Assembly: GCA_963693365.1 (NCBI GenBank)
Contig: CAVNZM010000007.1
Span: 4,712,001-4,776,000, forward strand
DNA: 64,000 nt
Origin: Amoebidium appalachense
Lineage: Eukaryota > Ichthyosporea
Reading direction: 5' to 3'
Below the pieces are notes generated by a model. The model had not been told where the DNA came from and made no database searches. It was given only the letters and a program-made list of their open reading frames with translations. This document shows positions 22,028 through 33,800 of this stretch, in pieces (position 1 is the first letter of the stretch; each line of letters opens with the position of its first letter). The position numbers and the translations under genes are program-made.

Positions 22028-23015
22028 AGTGTTCGTGTATCGTGTGTGTGTGATTATGTGGCGTGCAGCACGTGTGTGCATGCAGTGTGTATGTGTGTTG
22101 CGTGTATGTATGTGGCGTGCAGCACATGTGTGTGTGCATGCAGTGTGTATGTGTGTTACGTGTATGTATGTGGCGTGCAGCACATGTGTGTGTGCATGCA
22201 GTGTGTATGTGTGTTACGTGTACGTATGTGGCGTGCAGCACATGTGTGTGTGCATGCAGTGTGTTTGTGTGTTACGTGTATGTATGTGGCGTGCAGCACA
22301 TGTGTGTGTGCATGCAGTGTGTATGTGTGTTACGTGTACGTATGTGGCGTGCAGCACATGTGTGTGCATGCAGTGGTTACGTGTGTTACGTGTATGTATG
22401 TGGCGTGCAGCACATGTGTGTGCATGCAGTGTGTATGTGTGTTACGTGTATGTATGTGGCGTGCAGCACATGTGTGTGCATGCAGTGTGTATGTGTGTTA
22501 CGTGTATGTATGTGGCGTGCAGCACATGTGTGTGCATGCAGTGGTTATGTGTGTTACGTGTATGTATGTGGCGTGCAGCACATGTGTGTGTATGCAGTGT
22601 GTATGTGTGTTACGTGTATGTATGTGGCGTGCAGCACGTGTGTGCATGCAGTGTGTATGTGTGTTACGTGTATGTATGTGGCGTGCAGCACATGTGTGTG
22701 TGCATGCAGTGTGTATGTGTGTTACGTGCACGTATGTGGCGTGCAGCACATGTGTGTGCATGCAGTGGTTATGTGTGTTACGTGTATGTATGTGGCGTGC
22801 AGCACGTGTGTGTGCATGCAGGTGTATGTGTGTTACGTGTATGTATGTGGCGTGCAGCACATGTGTGTGTGCATGCAGTGTGTATGTGTGTTACGTGTAT
22901 GTATGTGGCGTGCAGCACATGTGTGTGCATGCAGTGTGTATGTGTGTTACGTGTATGTATGTGGCGTGCAGCACATGTGTGTGCATGCAGTGCGTATGTG
23001 TCTTACGTGTGTGCA
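22028..23015 (+). repeat. 56-60-bp minisatellite, about 17 copies
   Basis: Unit contains GTGTTACGTGTATGTATGTG, GCGTGCAGCACATGTGTGTG and CATGCAGTGTGTATG, with copies differing by GT-length and single substitutions. No copy has a stop codon in any forward frame, so all three read open for about 350 codons. The Cys/Val/Ala-rich products are artefacts. No unique spacers, so it is not a CRISPR. Confidence 0.93.
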
Positions 23016-23280
23016 CGTGTGTGACTGTGCGCCCGCTTGGTGCACGTGCGTACGTGTGCTCTTGATTGTGTGTGTCGGACGTGCATTGTTGTTTGTGTGT
23101 GTGTGCGTGTGTGCACACGGTGTCCCTGCATGTCACCGTGTGCTTTTGCACTTATATCAAAGATGACCTCATAGCAGATGATCCCTACATCTGCTGCCTC
23201 CCCCCAGCCTCCTCCACCCCCCCCACCCCCACCCCCACCCCCCTAAGGCTTTCTCCGGTAGTCTTATTGCATATATAACC

Positions 23281-23325
<45 letters not shown>

Positions 23326-23514
23326 ACTAATGTTGATTGGGTATAGCCCCCCCCCAATGATCCCAGTTGCGTTTAGCCCCCCCTACCCCGTCCCTTTGAA
23401 TTGTTGGATGCGATTAGCCCCCCCTCCCTCCCCCCCCCTCCCCCTGCCCCTGCCTCCCCCCTCCCCCCCTCCCCCCGAATGATCTAAACGTTGCCCCTCT
23501 TTCCCTCCTCCCCC

Positions 23515-23552
<38 letters not shown>

Positions 23553-23754
23553 TTTTCAAAGCCCCCTTTCCTCCCCCTCGAGCTCCTCTCCCCCCTCCCC
23601 CCAATGATAACCTTTGCATCCAAATCAACGCCGGTGTGCACGCGCCCGCGCGTGCCTGCCCCCCCCCCCCACACACACACACACATCACAGCGGTGCAGT
23701 CACTACCACTATACACACTATACCACCACACGCACCAACTTGTACCCCCCTCAA

Positions 23755-23772
23755 AAAATACACATACACACA

Positions 23773-23863
<91 letters not shown>
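23755..23863 (+). repeat. (CA)n tract
   Basis: About 50 CA units between 23760 and 23863, nearly pure. Confidence 0.95.
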
Positions 23864-23865
<2 letters not shown>

Positions 23866-24518
23866 ATATGCGTGAGCGTAAGCACACTGCACACACACAT
23901 CACGGGGGAGGGGAGGGGGGAAGGGGGGAGGGGGGCACCCACTGGTGCAACCAACCCAGCATAGCACCATCTCATATTTAGTGGTTGAGGGATTATGGGT
24001 TTGGGGGACATATGGGGTGTCTGATTAAGCACCGGGAGGAAGGGGGGGAGCGGGGGGAGGGGGGGGGGGGGCTACCATACATGATGTACGTGTGTACATG
24101 TGTGAAGGTGTGTGTGTGTGTGTGTGTGTGTGCTTAATGGTTGGGCAGGGATCATGGGTGTGGGGCAACTTGGGAAAGCATGTTAATTTCAACACCAGGG
24201 AAAAGGTGGGGAGGGAGGGAGTGGAGCTACCACACCTGTGTAGGTGTGCACATGTGTGTGTGTGTGGTGTGTGTTTGTGTGTGTGTGCCAGTTGTCCCCT
24301 GGATATCTCACAGTCCCCTTTCCCCTCCTCTCCCCTTAAATGGGTCCCTCTAAAGACAAGAGTTGCAAGAATATGCCCCTCACCCATCATGGAAGTTCCA
24401 CCAGTTAAACATGGGATTTGGCATGTAAATGTTATCCTATACCCTCACCACCCCCCTCCCCTAGGCCTCCTCCCCACCCACCCACCCACACACCCACCAC
24501 ACCCCACACACGCACTCT

Positions 24519-24549
<31 letters not shown>

Positions 24550-25022
24550 ACAAACACACGTGTACACACATCCAAACACGCACACACCGCCCACCCATTG
24601 CATAGAGCTTAATCATTCATAATCTTGTATGGCCCAAGCACAGCACGGCCACAGTGCAGGAAACTGAAGGAGGCTGAGAGGATTTCGGAGACATTGGAGA
24701 GCCGGGGGGGGGGGGGGGGGGGGGGGGAGGGGGGGGGGAGGGGGGGAGAAAATGGGGAGGGGGGGGGAGGGGGGGGAGGGGAGGGGCAAATGGGGGGGCC
24801 AGGGGGGGGGGGGGGGGGGCGGGGGGGGGGGAGGGGATGCCTCTGGTGCAGGACCTGCGATATGCCACATATGTTTCTGATCAATTATATTCCAGTGACG
24901 CCCATGCAATGTGTCGCTGCTCTTGTTGGTTCGAATCGACATAATCGGTTACCGTACCTTTGAACTTATCCCTTTTTAAAATTTTTTTTAAACTTATTCT
25001 TATTAAAAATTTTCCTACTAAA

Positions 25023-25028
25023 ATTTAT
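25023..25028 (-). terminator. Candidate poly-A signal of the DNAJB gene
   Basis: AATAAA on the minus strand, about 220 bases downstream of the stop codon at 25249, inside AT-rich sequence. Confidence 0.45.
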
Positions 25029-25248
25029 TCTTATTTTGAGCGTAGCAAGAGTCCAGTTCCTGCAAGATATATCTATACTCAACCATTTACGAATGGCTCG
25101 TTTTTTTAAAAAAAATTCGGCGCTAGATTATCAGCTGTTACGTGCACTACAATAACATTGTCTCACATGTACACTCGATCATCTTACATGGTCCTAAATT
25201 AAATTTTCATTCGAACTGTTCAAAGACATCTTATTACGCATCAATATT

Positions 25249-26382
25249 CTACGGTAATGTCTCAGCTATCTTTTGCCTCTGCGCCGGGGTGAGGTTTGTC
25301 GGCAGCGGCACCTTAAAGTGCACTACCAGGTCCCCCCTGCCGCCGGCCTTTTTGGGCATGCCGCGCCCCCCAAACACCTTCGTGCCCGGCTGCAGCACCG
25401 CCCCCGCCACTGTTTGCAGCGGCTGGCCGTCGATTGTGGGCACGCTGACGGCCTTTCCGAGCAGCGCGTCCTTGAGCGGCACCGTCACGCTGCACTGGAG
25501 GTTGTCCCCGGCCCGCGTGAACACAGGGTGAGGTTTCTGCCGCACCACAAACACAACGTCCTGCGGGGGCTGGTGCGCACGCACGTCACCCGCGCCGTCA
25601 AAGCGCACCTTTGTGCCCTCCTTCCAGCCCGCCCGCACGTCGACCTCCATGATCTTGGCCTCCTGCTGCGCCTGGCCCGTGACCGGGTCGTCCACAGTTC
25701 GTGTGATCTTCATCTTCTTTCGGGCGCCCCCATACAGCTCCTCGAGCGTGCAGTTGAGGGGGTGCACCACCTCCATGTTCTTGGCCCTCCGCCCGCCCCC
25801 AAACCCGTCGCCCATGTGCACGTCGTCGTCTCCCGTCAGGTCAAATGGGTGCTGCTGGCTGCCCATCCCCCCAAACTTTGTGCCGCCCGGGCGCATGTTC
25901 ATGCGTGGACCCCTGCGCTGTTTCATGTTGGGCTGGGCCCCGCCCAGCAGGTCTGCAAAGCCGCCTGCGCCGCCAAACATTTGCGCAAAAATGTTGTCTG
26001 CGTCCTGCTGCGAGAAGTGGTAGCTGCCGCCGTTGCCGCCCTCATTGCCGCCGAAGAAGAACATGTTGGGCCCTCCCCGCGGCCCAAATCCGCCCGGGAA
26101 GCCAGAGGGCCCGGCCGAGCTGTGGGAGGGGTCTGGCATGCCGCCCTTCAGGCCCTCCTCGCCGTACATGTCGTAGATTTGCCTCTTTTTGGGGTCCGAG
26201 AGCACGTCGTATGCCTCGGAGATCTCTTGGAATTTCTGGGTGGCGGCCTCCTTGTTGTTTGTGTTCTTGTCGGGGTGCCACTTCATGGCCAGCTTGCGGT
26301 AGGCCTTTTTGAGCGCATCCTCATCAGAGCAGCCCTTGGGCACGCCCAGAATCGAATAGTAGTCTTTGCCACCTACGGCCAT
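25249..26382 (-). CDS. Class II DnaJ/Hsp40 (DNAJB1/4/5-like), intronless
   Basis: Cytosolic Hsp40 that delivers substrates to Hsp70 and stimulates its ATPase. One uninterrupted 377-codon frame. Order: J domain (about 6-72) with [21 protein letters not shown] (HPD at 36-38) and [14 protein letters not shown]; a Gly/Phe-rich linker (about 75-160); then the two-lobed substrate-binding domain starting near [19 protein letters not shown], with the typical [32 protein letters not shown] and [14 protein letters not shown]. There is no CxxCxGxG zinc repeat, which makes it class II. The C-terminus KIAETLP resembles the DNAJB1 dimerisation end. A TATA box lies about 200 bases upstream of the start. It is GC-rich and divergent from the BAG gene at 27092. 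The lack of introns, in a window of intron-dense genes, suits a heat-shock gene. Confidence 0.96.
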   Translation of the reverse strand: MAVGGKDYYSILGVPKGCSDEDALKKAYRKLAMKWHPDKNTNNKEAATQKFQEISEAYDVLSDPKKRQIYDMYGEEGLKGGMPDPSHSSAGPSGFPGGFGPRGGPNMFFFGGNEGGNGGSYHFSQQDADNIFAQMFGGAGGFADLLGGAQPNMKQRRGPRMNMRPGGTKFGGMGSQQHPFDLTGDDDVHMGDGFGGGRRAKNMEVVHPLNCTLEELYGGARKKMKITRTVDDPVTGQAQQEAKIMEVDVRAGWKEGTKVRFDGAGDVRAHQPPQDVVFVVRQKPHPVFTRAGDNLQCSVTVPLKDALLGKAVSVPTIDGQPLQTVAGAVLQPGTKVFGGRGMPKKAGGRGDLVVHFKVPLPTNLTPAQRQKIAETLP

Positions 26383-26578
26383 TTTTGCCGGTATATAGAA
26401 AAGGTATAAAAAGTTTTTATGATTGGTTCTGATGGCTATTTCATACAATGACAAGATATCTTATTGAGCGGTTCTGACTCAGTGACTGCTTGTGTTTGCC
26501 CCCTCCCCTATGTTTGATTCGGGTGCTCAACTGTTTTCGAAGTGAAAGTTTGACGGCGGCTCTACTGGTGGGATCGAG

Positions 26579-26586
26579 TTTATATA
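26579..26586 (-). promoter_or_regulatory. TATA box of the DNAJB gene
   Basis: Reads TATATAAA on the minus strand. It lies about 200 bases upstream of the ATG at 26382, which implies a 5' UTR of roughly 170 bases. Confidence 0.6.
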
Positions 26587-26651
26587 CCCGCACTGAGGAA
26601 TGTATGGAAAGATCCAGAAATTTGCTGATTGGTTCTCGAGAAAAGCAGTCA

Positions 26652-26681
26652 GAATCCCGAACATTCCGAAATGTTCCCGAA
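26652..26681. promoter_or_regulatory. Heat-shock element cluster
   Basis: Contains the perfect head-to-head unit GAACATTC (26659-26666), a further GAA at 26668 and the tail-to-tail unit TTCCCGAA (26674-26681), with an extra GAA at 26652. The spacing between the two perfect units is slightly off the strict 5-bp period. This matches the HSF1 consensus of alternating nGAAn blocks. Confidence 0.72.
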
Positions 26682-26915
26682 AGTGCCGCACATTGCGTTT
26701 GAACATGCTAATACACTGAATTTCCGAATATTATCAGAAAATAGTTCAATACGTATATATAATATATATGTTCTTCAGTATTGCTTTTTGTAATGGCCAC
26801 CAAGAGAAGAGAGTAGCAAGACGCCTGAACACAAAAAAACAAGCTGCCCAATCAAATAAGCGCGTGCAACTGTGGTTTGATTGGTCGAGAAAGAAACCTG
26901 CTTGCACCGCACGGC

Positions 26916-26923
26916 TATATAAA
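26916..26923 (+). promoter_or_regulatory. TATA box of the BAG gene
   Basis: TATATAAA inside GGCTATATAAAGCC, 170 bases before the ATG at 27092. A start near 26950 and a 5' UTR of about 140 bases are implied. Confidence 0.65.
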
Positions 26924-27091
26924 GCCGTACCTGGATGCCCAGGACCGTGAACAGAATCAGTCAGAACTCAGAAGTTGAACAAAATTTGCAAGCAAGAATT
27001 ATTCATTGAAAGATTGTATTTTCCAAAACTCGACAGAAACCAATAATAGATATTAACCAAAAAAAAAAGCCATTAGCATTGTATTGACAAC

Positions 27092-28054
27092 ATGAGTTTC
27101 TTGTTTGAAAACCCACACAGTGCATGGCCACATGTACACTATGGCAACAGCTACCCACGCTATGTGGCCGAAGACGACATGTATGGGTCCCCCTTTGGCC
27201 CCTTCTGGCAGCCAGCGTACGGGCGGCCCAGCCACCACGACAGCCAGCAGCCGGCATACTTGCAGGCCATGAGAGCGAGGGCCCGGGAGCAGGCCGAACA
27301 TGCACGTGCACAAAGACAGACGGAAGAGTTGGAGCAGGCACATAGCCAACGCTACTTGGAGCAGCTGCTCAAGCACATGCCACCACATTCAACACACGTG
27401 AATGCGCATGTGGATATGCCCCCTGAGGACCATCCTACACCAATGGATGTTGTGCCCGACACCCCGGCTTCAACCCCGGCCGCAATGGAAGCGTGTAACA
27501 AAGCGACCCCAACCACGTACACAATAGACCACCTGACACAGTCAAAACTTCGCAACCACCGCCCAACCAAAGCTGAGCGGCGCAGGCAGCGTCAAGCAGC
27601 CACGACCATCCAAAGATGGTGGCGTGGTGTGCAGGCACAGAGGGACACAGCCATGCCCGATGCCACCGCCACCACCACTTGTGCAGGCAGGAGGGAGGAG
27701 GCGGCACGAGTCATCACACGAGCAGTGCGCAAGGTGGCCGCCCAAAAAACAAACGCCAGAGCACTGGGGCAAATCCAAAAGCTCAGCGGCATAGTGGCCG
27801 AGGCAGACGCACTGCGCGCAGAGTTTTACGACAAAGTCTTCACCAAACCGGTGTATAACGATAAGGGAAAGGTCAACTATGCGCTGTTGGGGTATGTGGA
27901 CATGCTGGAGAAGCTGATCCTCAGGACGGACGACATCCCAACGTACGGCCAGGTGCGTGTGCGGCAGCAGCGCAAAGCCACGGTCAGACACATTCAGTCG
28001 CTGCTGGATGAGGCAGACAGCTACAGGCAGGGCGGCCCTCAACCTGTCGCATGA
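27092..28054 (+). CDS. IQ-motif and BAG-domain co-chaperone, intronless
   Basis: BAG domains bind the Hsp70 ATPase domain and release ADP. A single 320-codon frame. Residues 1-60 are aromatic and Pro-rich; 61-95 form a charged helix (RARAREQAEHARAQRQTEEL); 100-150 are disordered and Pro/Thr-rich. An IQ motif, TTIQRWWRGVQAQR, lies at 171-184 and could bind calmodulin; a second, weaker one follows (RVITRAVRKVAAQK, about 206-219). The BAG domain spans about 223-311: IQKLSGIVAEADALRAEF, LLGYVDMLEKLILRTDDI and the conserved closing helix VRQQRKATVRHIQSLLDEAD. The tandem IQ-BAG layout is best known from plant BAG5-8 proteins. The gene lies back to back with DNAJB under a heat-shock promoter, which supports a role with Hsp70. 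An AATAAA follows at 28258. Confidence 0.88.
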   Translation: MSFLFENPHSAWPHVHYGNSYPRYVAEDDMYGSPFGPFWQPAYGRPSHHDSQQPAYLQAMRARAREQAEHARAQRQTEELEQAHSQRYLEQLLKHMPPHSTHVNAHVDMPPEDHPTPMDVVPDTPASTPAAMEACNKATPTTYTIDHLTQSKLRNHRPTKAERRRQRQAATTIQRWWRGVQAQRDTAMPDATATTTCAGRREEAARVITRAVRKVAAQKTNARALGQIQKLSGIVAEADALRAEFYDKVFTKPVYNDKGKVNYALLGYVDMLEKLILRTDDIPTYGQVRVRQQRKATVRHIQSLLDEADSYRQGGPQPVA

Positions 28055-28257
28055 AACACATAGCCGAACAACGCTGGTTATCTTTGACAAGCATGTTATT
28101 ATGCATCTTTCAGGCGTTTGCGGGCTGCAGAGAGAAAACAATGTATACGTATGACATTTAATCATAACCTTAACCGACTGCTAATAATCGTAACTGGTGA
28201 CCAGCTATTCATGACCAAATGCTAAAAATCACGACGACAAAGGGTGCTGGACACCCC

Positions 28258-28263
28258 AATAAA
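28258..28263 (+). terminator. Poly-A signal of the BAG gene
   Basis: AATAAA about 200 bases after the stop codon at 28052-28054, followed by T/G-rich sequence. Confidence 0.6.
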
Positions 28264-29002
28264 TAGTTCAATGTGTTTCACTGATTATGCGTGAATGAGT
28301 GGAATGCAGCATATCATCATGTTTGTAAGAATGTTTGTGTTTGTCTCTCTACCCGGCGTTATCTCTCTCTGCCAATGCCTGTGAACGTGTAAGTGCGTGT
28401 GTGTGCGCATGTGCGTGTGCATATATCTAATGTGTGTCCTCTCTCCCTCCATCCGCCCGCATGGCCCCTCATCCCCTACACACAAACACACGCACACACA
28501 CACACGCACACGCCTTGACTCCCCCTGCCCCCATTGACCCCCGGGGGCCGCCCTTCCCCCCATGCATAGCTTCTCTCTCTAGGCTCTCTCTTGCTATCAT
28601 CACTCTATCCCTGCGTGTGCCTGTGCATGTGCATATGTTTTTGTTTGTATGTATGTATGTGTGCACCCTCGCTCGTGTCATGTACATACATCTTGTGCGC
28701 ACATGCATGTGCGCACGCGAATGTCTGAGCTGTACATGTAATTTAGAACTTGTGTGGTCGAACGGTATGTGCATGCTCTGATGTATGTGAGTGTGTGTGA
28801 CTGTGTGTTTGTGTGTGTGTGTGTGGGTGGGTGTGTGTGTGCGCGCACGCGCGCGCGCGTGTGTGAAACATGTCTCCGTCTGGGTGTTTCATTGGGACGG
28901 CGCCACACTGTCCGTGTTTGTACGCATACGTATGAACATTTGTACATATTGTGGCGATTGTTTGTGTGTGATTTGTGCATGGTTTATGTGTGTGACTGTC
29001 AC

Positions 29003-29003
<1 letters not shown>

Positions 29004-29099
<96 letters not shown>

Positions 29100-29134
29100 G
29101 TGTGTGTGTGTGCGTCTGTGTGTGTGCGTCTGTG

Positions 29135-29212
<78 letters not shown>

Positions 29213-29215
29213 TGT
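29004..29215 (+). repeat. (GT)n tract of about 210 bp
   Basis: Nearly pure GT with short GCGTCTGTG interruptions at 29093-29145. Confidence 0.95.
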
Positions 29216-30117
29216 GTGCGCGTGTCGCTCACAAAATACTCGTATCGCTTCTGCACAACCACTCGTGTTATCACGTGTACAATTGTGACTACTGGACACG
29301 TGACATGCATGCCCGGCGGATGTGGCCATGGCATGCCCATGTGGGCCAGGTGATGACCAATTGCTACATTTACTCATTGGTGCGGGTGTATGCTGTTGCA
29401 TTGCCATTGATGCGCGCATAAGTACGGTTTGAACCGGAGAGAGATGTGAAGTAAATCTAAGTCAAGCATAGAGAAGCGCAGTAGCAGTCTATGTGTGTAG
29501 CACATTACATTCTCGCCTGTATGCATCACGTCGAACAGAGCCTCCGAGTCCAAGCTGCTCCAACAACTCACAAGGCAAGAGGAAGTTGGTCATGCCTTTT
29601 TAAGTTAACCCTCTACACCAATCAAAAGATCTAATCTATTTTATTCAAAGTATTTGCGACTGTTTATTGGCCAACAACTCTGCGTAAACCTGAATGCCGT
29701 TTACTTTTGAGGCAGAGCATGACGGCGGGGCCAGACTTGAACACGGCAGTACTACTGTACTAGAACTTCGCGAAGTCTCTAACACAAACAAAATCTAGAG
29801 TTACAGGCAGACAAACCCCGAAAGCGTGGTTTATTTCTCTAGTTTCTCTTATTAGTTTAAACGTTGTTTTGGCCCTGTTCGTTTAAAGAGACAAGATCAG
29901 TAACCACACCACACCACGCCATATGCCCACCACCCCAGCCATAACTGCCAGAAACAATTTGCAGGTGTAGGGAGTGTAGGGGCACCCAATTTCCCTTGGG
30001 ATCTGTGCCTGAGAGGCACATCCCTCCACACCGTCTAATACCAGCTTAGTAGCCCTCACAGCCACGTCACCCCCTCACTGCATTGGTTTTTTTGTTGGTT
30101 TTTTTGCACACAGCAAC

Positions 30118-30909
30118 ATGCTTCCACCCCTCCTCCAGGCACCGGGCTCTAGCGAGGGCTTTGACGCCCTGACAAGAACAGAACTGCCCCACATACCTGC
30201 CCCAGAACTCATACCCCCCAGCATAGCACACACACAGACGCATGCGGAGACGGACACACACATGGAGCCACACACGCGCACAGAGCACATGCTGGAGCAC
30301 AACATGCACACGGACTCGCAGTCAGACACAGAGGGTGTTGCCCTGCTAGCGAGCTACCACGAGACAGTACACGAGGCACAGGGGCAGTCGGAGCCGGAAG
30401 AGTCCGGGAAAAACATTGGAAAGGTAGGGGCCAAGAGGAAAACAGGGCCCAAGCCAAGCAGCGCCAAGCAGAGGAGACTGACAAACAACGAGAGATTGGA
30501 GATATTCCGGCTGAAGAAGCAGGGTGTCAGTTATGGCAAGATAGCAGCGAGATATGGCGTGTCAAAGACGGCAGTGTGCAAGCTGATAAAGAGCGAACGA
30601 TTGGCAATGGCGCTTGTTGATGGCGATGGCGCTGTCAGGAGTAATCGCGCACCGAGATTTCTAGATGTGGAGGAGGCATTGGTTGCATGGATAGAATTTC
30701 AGAGAAAAGTGTTGCAGGAGGATGTTGGGATGGCGGCCATAAAGGAGAAGGCACTTGAAATTGCACAGGGAAAGGGCATGGGAGGGTTTAAGGCGTCGGA
30801 CAAGTGGTTTGCAAGTTTTGTGAAGAGGAGGGACCTAGGGGGGGAGAAGGAGAGGCATGCGGGAGAGACTTTTGATGAAGAGGAACTGACGGTACGTGTT
30901 TGTGTGTGT

Positions 30910-30993
<84 letters not shown>

Positions 30994-31680
30994 GTGCATG
31001 CGCGCGGCCGCGCGAGTATGTGGGTATGTGGGTGGGTGTTTATTTCTTATCTTTCCTATTGCCGTTCCCTTCTGTTCACTCACCTTCTTTTCTCTTTAGG
31101 TTTTGGGGGAGGGGGAGGGGGAGGGGGGGTTGAAGACACGATGCGGAGCACGTGTGTCTGGATGGGTGTGGATGGGCCGGGAGGCCTTGTGACAGGAGAA
31201 GAAAGGGGGGGGGGGGGGGGGGGGGGGGAGGGGGGTATGTGGGGATTGGGGTGTGTGGGTGGTGATAGCGGCGGCGGTGGTGGTTGGGGGGGGGGGGGGA
31301 GGGGGGGGTTGGTTACTGAAGAAAGTGTTGGTCTTTGCTTGGGAGCTCCCCCACCCCCCCACCCCCCCTTTCCTCACCCCCTCCTTCCCTTTCTTCCCCC
31401 TCTTACAACTATCCCCTTTACCCCCCCCCCCCCCCCCCCCCCCATATCCCCCACATGTTTGGTTGCACACACGGCTCACCCCCCCTGTTCTGTGTGCAGA
31501 GGCAAAATAACCCCAGTGGCGTGGTTGAACTATTTCCGTCCATGCACCCCGAGGCACGGTGGCTGCAGATGCCCAGTGAGAGGCAGCCGGAGCAGACACA
31601 GAACGGTTACATGGTCTACCCGGTATGTGGCAGGGTGGGGAAGAACGTGGGATTTAGTTTTATTTTTTGTTTTCTTTTTC

Positions 31681-31711
<31 letters not shown>

Positions 31712-31782
31712 GGAGGGGGGGGGGGGGGAGGGGGGGGGGGCTGCGGGTGGGGGGGGGGGGAGGGGGGGGAAGGGGGGTTTAT

Positions 31783-31813
<31 letters not shown>

Positions 31814-32464
31814 GAGGGACGGGGGGTGGGAGGGGGGAGGGGGGGGGGGGGAAGGAGAGGGAGGGAGGGGATAGGTGGGTGGTTGGTGGTGGGTGTGGTG
31901 TGGGTAGGGGGGGGGGGTTGGTTTGAGTAAGTGGGTGGGTGGGTGGTAGATGGTTGGGGGGATTTGGGTGGGCGGGTGGTGGGGGATGGGGGTTTACCTT
32001 ATTGCTTCTTCCCACTCAAAATTGGCTGTGTAGGGCAGGATCGAATGGAAAAAGCGGTAGAATCAACATCAAAAAAACCAAATCTGTTTACTGACCTGTC
32101 TGGGGCTATGGGGTGTCAGGATGCAGGCACAGACTTTTGGCGCAACACATTCTACCGCCCAAAGGTCATCAAGGTGAGACTTACCCCCCCCCCCCCCCCC
32201 CCCCCCCCCCATACACACACACATACACAAACCACCATCACTATACACGCACACACTTTGTTTCTGGTGATGATTGTAGTTTTCGTTACAGCTTTTACAA
32301 GCTGATGTTTGTTCTTGAAAAGGAGGGCAGGGGAGAAGGGGAGGGGGGGAGGGTGGGTGGGTGGAGAGAGGGGAATATGCCGTTTGGGTTCAGTAATAAT
32401 TATCTGCGCTTGTTGCTTCCCACCCATGCTCTTTGCAAGAGTTTGTTATGCTGTCTTCGTGAAA

Positions 32465-32508
<44 letters not shown>

Positions 32509-32775
32509 ACCCACCCACAGACACACACCAAAAAAAGAAGAAAGAAAGAAAAAAAGAAAGAAAAATAAGGACAAGCCTATGCGCACTGCCCGTCCTCCCC
32601 CCCCCTTCCCCCCCGCCCTCTCACGCAAGCATGTTCTGTACACACACAAACATATGTACACGAAAACACACGCACACACACGCACATCCACATACACGCA
32701 CATGCACGCACACGCACATCCACATACACGCACATGCACGCACACACATGCAAGCGCGCGCACACACACACACGC

Positions 32776-32809
<34 letters not shown>

Positions 32810-32921
32810 TCTCACTGTGTGTTTTTGCAGGACAATGGGCACTTCCTGCACTTTGATGCGGGATTAGCAGACATGATGGTCGAGGTTGACCTGACCCTGC
32901 TGGCAGAGGGCCACTCCGAGC

Positions 32922-33005
<84 letters not shown>

Positions 33006-33011
33006 ATGTGC

Positions 33012-33044
<33 letters not shown>

Positions 33045-33045
33045 A

Positions 33046-33082
<37 letters not shown>

Positions 33083-33712
33083 CGTGCGTGCGTGTATGTG
33101 TGATGCCGTGCATTGGTGTGTGTGTATGTGCCTGTGCATGTTTGTGCCTGTGTGTAGGTGTGGATGTGGGCGCCCTTGCCTGCATAGCTGTGTCCGTGCA
33201 TGTGTGTGTGCGTGTGGGTAGGTGCGGATGTGTATATGCGTGTGTGGGTCTGGTCATACGATGCCTGAAAGTAAGTCCGTTTTTTGTCGGGTTGTATCCA
33301 TTGCACTAAGTCTAGGTGGGCATAAAAGCTCAGCTAAGATTGCTTCCATTCAGGCGGGGCTAGCTAATTAGGCACACCGCTGACATGCAGCCAATCAAGG
33401 CACATAGCTGACATGCAGCCAATCAGGCGGGACTAAATAATTAGGCGCACAGCTGACATGCAGCCAATCAGGCGGGGCTGACTATTTAGGCACATAGCTG
33501 ACATGCAGCCAACCAGGCGGGGCTAAGTAATTAGGCACATAGCTGACATGCAGCCAATCAGGCGGGGCTGATGGTGCGTGGCAACAGCAGCAACTGGCTC
33601 AAGGCCGGGCTAGTCTTTAATGGCGGCAGCTATTGGCTCAGCTCCGTCGTCACAAGAGACGGCTTCTCCGACGGCGCCACACACGTATCCCCCCCCCCCC
33701 CCCCCCCCCTCC

Positions 33713-33800
<88 letters not shown>

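Larger units (their letters stand above)
20520..25248. other. Repeat-rich convergent spacer between TRAPPC2 and DNAJB
   Basis: Both flanking genes end here. Contents: T(n)G(n) at 20681-20792, a degenerate dispersed-repeat copy ending in poly-C at 21040-21166, CA/CG blocks at 21225-21423, a large minisatellite at 22028-23010, poly-C at 23281-23310 and 23519-23549, (CA)n at 23760-23863, a loosely duplicated segment (23985-24120 and 24137-24270), and AT-rich sequence at 24965-25140 that probably includes the DNAJB 3' UTR. No gene recognised. Confidence 0.6.
26383..27091. promoter_or_regulatory. Bidirectional heat-shock promoter of the DNAJB and BAG genes
   Basis: 709 bp between two divergent start codons. 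It holds HSE-type repeats at 26652-26681, minus-strand TATA at 26579-26586, plus-strand TATA at 26916-26923, and CCAAT motifs (ATTGG near 26421, 26622 and 26879; CCAAT at 26848). The HSE lies between the two TATA boxes, about 70 bases from the DNAJB one and 235 from the BAG one. No microsatellites interrupt it. Heat inducibility is inferred from these sites and the two gene products. Confidence 0.8.
28055..30117. other. Spacer between the BAG and HTH-DUF1349 genes
   Basis: The first 200 bases are the BAG 3' UTR with its poly-A signal. A long (GT)n block fills 29004-29215. From 29430 the sequence is non-repetitive with CCAAT/ATTGG motifs near 29617 and 29669, which could be the promoter of the next gene. 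A pyrimidine tract and CACACAG at 30084-30111 look like a splice acceptor six bases before ATG 30118, so a 5' UTR intron may exist. Confidence 0.5.

Noticed and set aside
22028-23015. CRISPR-like array
   Set aside because: Units are contiguous tandem copies with no unique spacers, in a eukaryotic spacer.
22022-23166. Three overlapping Cys/Val/Ala-rich frames of about 350-370 codons
   Set aside because: Produced by a minisatellite with no stop in its unit; the frames share no start or domain.
25273-26409. 378-codon plus-strand frame opposite the DNAJB gene
   Set aside because: GC-rich antisense shadow of a well-conserved DnaJ; its product has no domain.
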